A DNA stretch of 64,000 nucleotides from Shouchella lonarensis. GTDB taxonomy: Bacteria; Bacillota; Bacilli; Bacillales; Bacillaceae_D. Position numbers and translations under genes: made by a program. This document shows, piece after piece, positions 57,938 to 64,000 of the stretch. The stretch spans positions 62,001 through 126,000 of the forward strand of contig NZ_FMYM01000004.1 of assembly GCF_900096965.1 (NCBI RefSeq). The letters are read 5' to 3'. Each line of letters starts with the position of its first letter. Positions within the stretch are counted from its first letter, which is position 1. The notes beneath the pieces were generated by a model. That model did no database searches, was not told where the DNA came from, and worked only from the letters and a program-made list of their open reading frames with translations.

Positions 57938-59370
57938 TACTCTTCACCTTCGGGCTTCATAAAATCATACGTCCCATCGCTACGAGGGTCTTCTGCTTCA
58001 ATCTTTTTAATTTCTTCGGCTGGATTTTCTACGCCAGATACAAGTAAAGAGATCAGCGTTTCCTGCGATAACTTGCCGCCTAGACTTGCAAATGTCTTTA
58101 ATTCTTCGGTGATCGCTCGCGGTAGATTCTCCGTAAAAGTAATAATGATACTGTTCACATCTAAATCCGCTTCTTTGTTTAGTCTTGCGATATTAGCAAT
58201 CAAACGGTATCTATCCCTCAATGATTTCTTGAATAACCGTTCCTTGATCGCTCTCTTTTGAGACAGCCCGAACAGCTTCATTTTCAACGCCTCTCCAGAT
58301 TGATTGCCTGAAAAATTGTTGTCTAGTAGGTTTGGAACAGAAGCCACCATGAGGATGTCGTTAAAAATACGCGTTTTATATTGCTCGGTGCCTGCCACAT
58401 CGTACTGCTTATAAATGTAATTGGCATCTACTGCATTTGCGGAACCTTCCGCGCTATAGGACGGTTTCAGCAAAAGGATATTATGTTGCTTCATATCTTT
58501 TGCCTTCTCCACATCGATCTCAACATCTCCAGTGATCTTGAGCATCGCATCGTTCAAATCTTGCATGTAGTTAGCCGTATCGGATTGTGCAGCATCGTAT
58601 AGATCAATCCCAGATAGCACTTTTTCAAAATCGCCTGTACGAAACTTGTTGTTTTTGTATTCGATGATAGGTACCCCGTCAAAATAATGATCCTCTTCTT
58701 TGATCATCATTAGCTCACCAGAAAACTTGTCCTCGCTTTGATATGTGATCACTTTGTTATCCGTGTAAAGATATACGGTATAAACACGCTCATCACTAAA
58801 GTTTTTGGTGTAACGTACCGCCGCAATGGGTTGACGCTCCACCGTGTCGTCATAGATGACAAACGTGTTCATCACATCAGATATAGCAAACCTGTTCTCA
58901 TCTTCTTTATTCCTGTAAAGAATTTCATACGCCCTGCCGTAAATGGATAGGTCAAGAATCAGATCGCTATTGTGCTCATCGGCATCATTGTTTCTGTTAG
59001 TGTTCTTCAAGAATTCCTTTTCCCGCTCTTCACCTTCATAAACAGTTTTCAGCGGCACCCCTATCATGTAACCCTGCACAAATTGGGATATATACTCTGC
59101 CACGGCGTGCGCTGCTCGGTTGTCGGCAAGGTGATCTTCTTTCCGACGGTGTGCCGACATGATCGTATCATTCTGGCCAAGATAATACCTCTCCAGTGTT
59201 TCCAGTCGTGGCACTTGCTTGGTCATATGCTGGAGAATCATATCAGATAGATCACCCACGTGCTTGAGCAACAAGTCGGCGCTCGGATAACGAAATTCTT
59301 TGTTTGCGTCCGAATGAAAACGGTTTTTATTCATGTTGTTCCAGTTTTGTAACAACGTTTGTTCTGTCAT
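57937..59370 (-). CDS. Portal protein (SPP1 gp6-like)
   Basis: A 477-residue portal: RLETLERYYLGQNDTIMSAH, ADNRAAHAVAEYISQFVQGYMIG, AISDVMNTFVIYDD, IPIIEYKNNKF-type segment, QKRAIKERLFKKSLRDRYRLI. It forms the packaging and ejection ring. The start is the ATG at 59368-59370, after GGAGG. Confidence 0.92.
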   Translation of the reverse strand: MTEQTLLQNWNNMNKNRFHSDANKEFRYPSADLLLKHVGDLSDMILQHMTKQVPRLETLERYYLGQNDTIMSAHRRKEDHLADNRAAHAVAEYISQFVQGYMIGVPLKTVYEGEEREKEFLKNTNRNNDADEHNSDLILDLSIYGRAYEILYRNKEDENRFAISDVMNTFVIYDDTVERQPIAAVRYTKNFSDERVYTVYLYTDNKVITYQSEDKFSGELMMIKEEDHYFDGVPIIEYKNNKFRTGDFEKVLSGIDLYDAAQSDTANYMQDLNDAMLKITGDVEIDVEKAKDMKQHNILLLKPSYSAEGSANAVDANYIYKQYDVAGTEQYKTRIFNDILMVASVPNLLDNNFSGNQSGEALKMKLFGLSQKRAIKERLFKKSLRDRYRLIANIARLNKEADLDVNSIIITFTENLPRAITEELKTFASLGGKLSQETLISLLVSGVENPAEEIKKIEAEDPRSDGTYDFMKPEGEE

Positions 59371-59382
59371 GCTCACCCTCCT

Positions 59383-60669
59383 TTACAACCCCAACGACTG
59401 CAAGGCTTTATATTGGTCTTGTTGGTCTGCCTTTTTGCCTAGATGGTAGCGCTCCATGCTGTAGCGCAAAGCGTCTAAGATATGATTGTTTGCGTCCACG
59501 GGCTCGTTTAGCCATTTGCCCGTCTTGTCTTTCTTGAATGTGTAAGTATTAAACTCTTCTATGGTGCGTGTACAACTTGGGTGGATGTAGATGCGGAATC
59601 CTTGTAAGAAACTAATTCCTTGACGGATGCTCCCTGCTCCTTTAATTGATTTATGCAGACGACGTACTCCTTTTGTAACAAGCTCTTTGATCAACCGCGG
59701 CTCCGCGCTATCCCCTGTAATATGCGCTTTCAGCAAGTGCTTGTCGGCAAGCATATGGTAAAGGTCTTCCGTGACCATTCCGGCCTCGTAGTGCTCGTCA
59801 TAAATCCAGATTTCTTTATTGCTTAAATCAACCACCGAACTAACTAGCGTCGTAGGGTCTTGAGAAAATCCGTAGTCCATACCGTGCGTCACTTCTTGTA
59901 TTGCTTTAATCTTCTGTAGGGTATCAAAGTCAACCACTTGAAAGTTATCAAATACGAGCCCCTCGGATACGCCCCATTCTCCGTCACACACAATCCGCGC
60001 ACGGGAAGGGTTAGTCCTATATAGGCTTAAATAACGCTTCTTGTCCTGCTCGTCCAGCCACTCGTTGACACGAAACGTCGTTGTAATTGCAAATGTATCA
60101 TCTTCCCTCGTATCCTCATCGAAAAATATTTTTTTAAGAAAGTGTCCATCGTGCCATGGGTTGAAGCTGATCGTCACTTGCTTGAAAAAGGAAGGATCAG
60201 GATGTGCCCCCCTTAGCGACTCGACTACCGTACGAAAGTTTTCTTCGGATTCTAACTCGTAAGCTTCCTCAAGCCACATCCACGTGAGCAAACCGTTTTC
60301 AACTGTGATCGATGTAATTTTAAGCGGGTCATCGATTCCCCTTAGCAATATCTTCTGCCCCGTTGGCAGGTAGGTCAATTCCGGCAAACTCTCATTCGTC
60401 TTCCATAGATGAGACACATTCTGTTGATAGATCGCCCATTTCAAATCCGTGTAACAAGATTGCTTCAACGTATTTGAGAATCTGCGCATCACCAACGTAT
60501 TTGCCCACGGATATTTCATCATGCGGTAGATGATGTTCAGGGCAATTGTCTTAGATTTCTTGGAGCCACGGGATCCTTTCACGACTCGATAAAAATTCTT
60601 ACTATGCCAAAACTGATTGTACCCTCCGCCTATTAGCTTCGAGACACTAATCTTCTTTTGGGACGTCAT
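59383..60669 (-). CDS. terL: Terminase large subunit
   Basis: A 428-residue terminase of PBSX/SPP1 type. The ATPase has an atypical Walker A (GSRGSKKSK, 32-40) and WLEEAYEL Walker B. The nuclease has TIHGMDYGF-like MDYGFSQDP, HITGDSAEPRLI, and NNHILDALRYSM at the end. It cuts and pumps DNA into the head. The ATG lies within the terS coding end. Confidence 0.92.
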   Translation of the reverse strand: MTSQKKISVSKLIGGGYNQFWHSKNFYRVVKGSRGSKKSKTIALNIIYRMMKYPWANTLVMRRFSNTLKQSCYTDLKWAIYQQNVSHLWKTNESLPELTYLPTGQKILLRGIDDPLKITSITVENGLLTWMWLEEAYELESEENFRTVVESLRGAHPDPSFFKQVTISFNPWHDGHFLKKIFFDEDTREDDTFAITTTFRVNEWLDEQDKKRYLSLYRTNPSRARIVCDGEWGVSEGLVFDNFQVVDFDTLQKIKAIQEVTHGMDYGFSQDPTTLVSSVVDLSNKEIWIYDEHYEAGMVTEDLYHMLADKHLLKAHITGDSAEPRLIKELVTKGVRRLHKSIKGAGSIRQGISFLQGFRIYIHPSCTRTIEEFNTYTFKKDKTGKWLNEPVDANNHILDALRYSMERYHLGKKADQQDQYKALQSLGL

Positions 60670-61072
60670 CGACAAACACCGGAAGTGTCATTTCTATCTG
60701 TTTCTTATCTTTCCACATACCGTATCTTTTCCCTAGACTTACCGCCGCGGCTGTTCTTTCCGTCACCGTTGGCGGCACCTGATCCACGGACTGTTTGCCC
60801 CTGCCAGTACCGACCAAAGCCGTTCCGCTCGACTCGCCGCGCATGACGGCAGTCAAGTATTGCAATATCTCGTCTTGCTCGGCGATTTCCTGCTTTTTCA
60901 ATTTGTCTAATCGCTCATCAATGTACGCCTTGATGTGTGGCTTCTGCATATTCTCGCTTCCCGCGGAATACGCTGACTTTGGTTTGTATCCAGCCTTCAC
61001 GGCAGCCGTTGTGATCTCGCCCAGCTTGATGTACTCATCGGCAAAGCGCCTTTGCTTTTCTGTTAGTTTCAT
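60647..61072 (-). CDS. terS: Terminase small subunit
   Basis: A 141-residue protein: KLTEKQRRFADEYIKLGEIT followed by TAAVKAGYKPKSAYSAGSEN, the terminase_2 HTH region, and a C-terminal oligomerisation part. It recognises the packaging site. The start is the ATG at 61070-61072 behind AAAGGAGG; the upstream in-frame codons overlap a hairpin repeat. Confidence 0.9.
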   Translation of the reverse strand: MKLTEKQRRFADEYIKLGEITTAAVKAGYKPKSAYSAGSENMQKPHIKAYIDERLDKLKKQEIAEQDEILQYLTAVMRGESSGTALVGTGRGKQSVDQVPPTVTERTAAAVSLGKRYGMWKDKKQIEMTLPVFVDDVPKED

Positions 61073-61096
61073 TTCCTTATTCCTCCTTTCGTTGGT

Positions 61097-61144
61097 AAAA
61101 CACATAAAAACAGAGCCACACCGTAGTGCAGCCCTGTTTTTATG
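61097..61144. repeat. 48-bp hairpin repeat, copy 1
   Basis: AAAAACAG / CTGTTTTT arms with inner paired bases around a CTACGG (UNCG-class) tetraloop on the minus strand. T5 follows on both strands, so it acts as a bidirectional terminator. Copy 2 at 61990-62037 differs at one position. Confidence 0.8.
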
Positions 61145-61908
61145 TGTTACTCGTTACTTGCAAATATCTTTTAAAAAGAAGCATGTACTTAGCAAGAAGT
61201 TTAATATTCTCGTCCATGTTACTCTTAAAATCAGTGGTTGTAGTATACTCACCTATACCATAAGAGGTAATGCCTTTAGTTTTAGACTTTTTCATCATCC
61301 CTGTTATGTCACCGGGTTTAGAATTGTGAATGATATCGTTTCTGTATCTCTTTAGGTCTTTATAGACTGTTTTTTTTTCGATAATCTTGTAGCACCTTCT
61401 CCAATTCAGGTTCCACTTCTTCCAACTTAAAAGAAATCACTCTCTGCAAACCTATGTTCTTTTTCACATCAAAATCATATTTGACTTTTATAACATGGTA
61501 TAAAAAGTCTACGATCCCTTGAAACTGCGAATAGAAACTATCCGCGTAATGATAAAACCAAAAATGATTTACAAAATGAACATCCTCCGTAAATCGGGGA
61601 AAATAATCAGTACTTCTTCCATCTTTACCTGGAGATTGAAACCATGGCTCATCAGGTATTCCTCTGTTGTAGAAAAATACAACTAGTTTATAGGCTACTT
61701 CAGTATTAAAAACCCTTCCATTAAATTCTCTATACAAGTTCCCTAACTCTATGTTACGAAACATATCAAAAAAATCTTCCTCGTGCCTATCCCCAATTTC
61801 TTCAAACCTTATTTGTTCCCAGGAATCAGCTAACGCTACCCCTAATTTACGAAACTCTTCAGGCGTTGGGTACCTTAAGCCCTGCAAAAGATTGATTCTT
61901 TCACTCAT
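61140..61908 (-). pseudogene. HEPN-domain gene, frameshifted at an A9 tract
   Basis: The frame from the ATG at 61908 (MSERINLLQGLRYP) runs to a stop at 61360 just after a run of nine A (61370-61378). Removing one A continues the frame to 61140 as TVYKDLKRYRNDIIHNSKPGD ... The joined 255-residue protein has RNDIIH (61326-61343), the Rx4H active-site motif of HEPN ribonucleases, and looks like the Cthe_2314-type HEPN family. GGGGGTG precedes the start. The cause may be mutation, sequencing error, or slippage that yields both forms. As read, the main product lacks the active site. Confidence 0.65.
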
Positions 61909-61989
61909 GATATCACCCCCTACTAATGATTCTAGCAAAGCTATGCCACTATGTACATCATCAACACACACTACTTTCTCCCTGAGATA

Positions 61990-62037
61990 AAAACACATAA
62001 AAACAGAGCCACACCGTAGTGCAACCCTGTTTTTATG
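61990..62037. repeat. 48-bp hairpin repeat, copy 2
   Basis: Near-identical to copy 1 (one base change in the inner stem). It includes the stop region of the 62033 gene and separates that gene from the HEPN gene. Confidence 0.8.
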
Positions 62038-62692
62038 CATTGCGCATACGACACTCTAGTTTTTCGAAGAGTTTTTCAACCTTTTCTCTTTGACTCTTTT
62101 GGTCTTCAATAAGCTCTTTTTCTTTTTCACTCACGTTTTCCGGTTCTAATTGCTTTTTCAACAAAATATTTCCTTTCTTTAACTCGTAACATGTTCCAAC
62201 CCAATCCGTTAGACTTTCCAAAGACTCATCTACTGTATTGCCCACTTTTCCACCGTACCGTAAAACGTACATCTTACGTTCTCTTTTTCTTGCTTCCAAA
62301 GACCGCCTAATCTGTACATAACGCTCTTCCATGAGGAAATTAATTGCTTTTTCTTCCCAATGCTTTTTGATTCTTAATCCTTTTTTCTTAGCATTTTCAA
62401 ATGCTTCCTGTTCTTCTTGATTTAAACTGTCATAATAGTGCTTATGAGCTTCCGGTTTGTCCCAGAATCCATACGGCAGTGTGAAAGGATTCTCTAGTAA
62501 ATCAATGATATTAAGCTGTATCTCCACAAGGCTACTATACACTTCGTCGTATGTTTCAGCCCGTGTATCAGAAAACCGTTTATGTCGATGCAATATCATC
62601 TGCATCCTGTGTATAACTATCCATACATATGCAGTACCGATTAGGATGCCGAACACGGGGCCGAATACGGTACCCTTCAAAAAATTATACAT
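62033..62692 (-). CDS. Membrane-anchored hypothetical protein
   Basis: A 219-residue protein with one N-terminal membrane helix (about 9-30, GPVFGILIGTAYVWIVI) and a long charged helical cytoplasmic part (EIQLNIIDLLENPFTLPYGF; KKKGLRIKKHWEEKAINFL; EKEKELIEDQKSQREKVEKL). No family recognised. It lies between the methyltransferase and HEPN genes in the phage packaging-side accessory region, where superinfection-exclusion or defence genes are common. Confidence 0.5.
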   Translation of the reverse strand: MYNFLKGTVFGPVFGILIGTAYVWIVIHRMQMILHRHKRFSDTRAETYDEVYSSLVEIQLNIIDLLENPFTLPYGFWDKPEAHKHYYDSLNQEEQEAFENAKKKGLRIKKHWEEKAINFLMEERYVQIRRSLEARKRERKMYVLRYGGKVGNTVDESLESLTDWVGTCYELKKGNILLKKQLEPENVSEKEKELIEDQKSQREKVEKLFEKLECRMRNA

Positions 62693-62849
62693 ATCACACC
62701 GTCCATTTCTTAAAAACCTTACTCTGTTACCTACAGTCTAACAAATTCATAAATTCATGTACATCAATACGCACTATATATGAAAAGCACCTACCACAAA
62801 CGATAAGTGCCTGCCAATAGCCACAAACACCTTAAATCCAAACAACCCA

Positions 62850-63167
62850 TCACGCCACATACTTTCTCAAAGCAGGCACAATCGCATCAATCACATTCAC
62901 TGTCACTGCATTACCTGCTTGGAAATATCGCTGCGTTTCAGACACGCCTGCATTTTTAACCGTTTCATGCGCTGCATCAGGAAATCCTTGCAGCCGCCAA
63001 CATTCCAGCGGTGTGAACCGTCTAATATAGTAATTTGGATAAACGCCAATAGCTACACCGTGATGATCTCGCCTCGTAAGAGTAAACGCTGCTTCGTCGT
63101 TATTCTTGAAATGCCTAGTTAGATTGCGTGTCGGAACCCTAGGTGATGCTACGGCTCTTACCTCCAT
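62850..63167 (-). CDS. C5-cytosine methyltransferase, C-terminal part (motifs IX-X)
   Basis: A 105-residue ORF with YYIRRFTPLECWRLQGFPD (motif IX) and QRYFQAGNAVTVNVIDAIV (motif X), which close the methyltransferase fold. It continues the frame of the 63171 gene after a single TAA and one codon. GGGAGG eight bases before its ATG would let it be translated separately. Either a natural two-subunit enzyme or a nonsense mutation. Confidence 0.8.
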   Translation of the reverse strand: MEVRAVASPRVPTRNLTRHFKNNDEAAFTLTRRDHHGVAIGVYPNYYIRRFTPLECWRLQGFPDAAHETVKNAGVSETQRYFQAGNAVTVNVIDAIVPALRKYVA

Positions 63168-63170
63168 AAG

Positions 63171-63896
63171 TTATCCCTCCCGTTTTCTTAATTTCTCGAT
63201 CAAGGCTTGCTTGCTCTTTTCGCTGATGTCATATTCAGACCCGACGTCTTCCTCCAATATGTCCCGTAACCGCGCCGAGCCTTCTTGACCAGTCGGATAA
63301 TCAAAGTTAAACGTTTTGAGCCCTTCGATCTTTCCAAGCTGTCGCTTGCTCTTGGCTAGTCGGTTAGTTCCCTTCACTAGCCAGGGTTCGTGATCAACTA
63401 GATCATCCCGTAAAGCCACAATAAACACACGCTCTCTATGTTGCGGTACACCAAAGTGCTTTGAATTCAGTATCGTGAAATCGACTGTGTAGCCAATGTC
63501 ATTTAGCGCTAGAATCATTGTTTCCATCGTTTTTCCCCCATCGTGCCCTAACAAACCTTTCACGTTTTCTAACAGCATTGCCTTTGGTCGCTTCTCCTTG
63601 GCAATCCTGACAATCTCAAAGAATAGCGTCCCTCTCGTATCTTCAAAACCTAAGCGATTACCTGCGACGGAAAAGGCTTGGCATGGGAATCCGCCGACTA
63701 GCAAGTCATGGTCTGGAACGTCTTGCGCATCAATCTTTGTAATGTCTCCGTGCAGGTGCTCATCCCCGTATAGCGCTGTATAAGACTTTCTTGCAAATTT
63801 ATCTATTTCCGATGCAAAGACACACTTGCCGTTAGCCTTGTCTAACGCTTGCCGGAACCCTCCGATTCCTGCAAAAAGCTCAATGTATGTAAACAT
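63171..63896 (-). CDS. C5-cytosine DNA methyltransferase, N-terminal part
   Basis: A 241-residue protein with motif I (ELFAGIGGF), motif IV (GGFPCQAFSVAG, nucleophile Cys72), motif VI (LLENVKGL) and motif VIII (QHRERVFIVAL), followed by the start of the target-recognition region. It ends before motif IX, supplied by the next ORF. Phage enzymes of this type protect DNA against host restriction. The start is the ATG at 63894-63896 after GGGAGG. Confidence 0.88.
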   Translation of the reverse strand: MFTYIELFAGIGGFRQALDKANGKCVFASEIDKFARKSYTALYGDEHLHGDITKIDAQDVPDHDLLVGGFPCQAFSVAGNRLGFEDTRGTLFFEIVRIAKEKRPKAMLLENVKGLLGHDGGKTMETMILALNDIGYTVDFTILNSKHFGVPQHRERVFIVALRDDLVDHEPWLVKGTNRLAKSKRQLGKIEGLKTFNFDYPTGQEGSARLRDILEEDVGSEYDISEKSKQALIEKLRKREG

Positions 63897-64000
63897 AACA
63901 ACCCGTCCTCCCTTGTCAACGCAAAGCCAGTGCACTAGCTACGTCACTACTCACAAAACGCCTACAGTATTGCGCCTTTCAGCTCGTAGGAGAAGTTCAT

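Larger units (their letters stand above)
43239..64000 (-). mobile_element. SPP1-like siphoprophage, late region
   Basis: A continuous minus-strand array in canonical SPP1-like order from terminase to lysis genes. Packaging, head, connector, tail and lysis functions are all present and apparently intact. The left limit is placed at the lysis terminator; the right end (early genes, integrase) lies outside the window. No attachment site could be identified, so the boundary is provisional. Confidence 0.8.

Noticed and set aside
61909-62040. Upstream extension of the HEPN ORF into the 48-bp repeat
   Set aside because: It translates the hairpin and lacks a ribosome site; GGGGGTG precedes the ATG at 61908.
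63962-64000. A 12-codon open stretch at the right edge on the minus strand (starting MNFSYELKGAIL)
   Set aside because: It touches the window end, so a gene cannot be told from chance; it may be the end of a gene lying to the right.

Overview
The window looks like the chromosome of a Bacillaceae member (Firmicutes). The evidence is purine-rich Shine-Dalgarno sites, ATG/GTG/TTG starts, sigma-A promoters, a complete YukE-type (T7SSb) secretion locus, and an SPP1-like siphoprophage. An alkaliphilic Bacillus-like genus is my guess from protein flavour only, not proven.

Left part (1-12.9 kb). The edge holds the start of a type III restriction-modification methyltransferase (mod), preceded by a frameshifted XRE-type regulator. 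Then come an alpha/beta hydrolase and three tandem paralogous membrane proteins. The rest is an array of small genes (1768, 5750, 6339, 6525, 7289, 7474, 7892, 8335, 9349, 9856, 10726, 10901, 11441, 11935). Each sits behind the same unusual promoter: two to four 11-bp direct repeats (TTGTCCGC-type) in phase, then CATNCCCTTT, then a CATAAT/TATGAT -10 element. Most products fall into two paralogous families: a ~95-residue family of unknown function and a DUF3846-like family. A methylase-like protein without an evident NPPY motif is also in the set. This looks like a dedicated regulon with its own activator, and I cannot assign it to a described system.

Middle (12.8-43.2 kb). Four relatives of the arbitrium receptor AimR are scattered here (12917, 32716, 40717, 41833). 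Three are followed by a short ORF for a secreted, AimP-like peptide; the first ends in ASSKGA, like the hexapeptides of phage arbitrium. The fourth is a truncated AimR N-terminal half fused to a LuxR-type HTH. It stands just upstream of a candidate RiPP cluster: 35-residue precursor, radical SAM/SPASM enzyme, LPLAT-like acyltransferase, MFS exporter, and a second Cys-rich double-glycine peptide. Between the AimR genes lie an eight-repeat Cys-rich zinc-ribbon protein and the T7SS: esxA-esaB-essB-essC on the minus strand and esaA-essA divergent. An LXG toxin module with helper proteins, DUF4176 protein and membrane (likely immunity) proteins follows, plus remnants of a second essA and a second DUF4176 gene. 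An S41 peptidase is also here.

Right part (43.2-64 kb). This is the late region of an SPP1-like prophage, all on the minus strand. Reading right to left: split cytosine methyltransferase, two accessory genes, terminase small and large subunits, portal, gp7-like minor head protein, scaffold, decoration, capsid, connector/stopper/completion proteins, tail tube, collagen-like decoration protein, tail chaperones joined by a GGGAAAG slippery site, tape measure, distal tail protein, S74-terminated tail protein, holin, amidase. A HEPN gene broken at an A9 tract and flanked by two copies of a 48-bp terminator hairpin sits upstream of the terminase genes. The host EsaA homologue (YueB) is the SPP1 receptor in Bacillus subtilis, so receptor and phage lie close together here.
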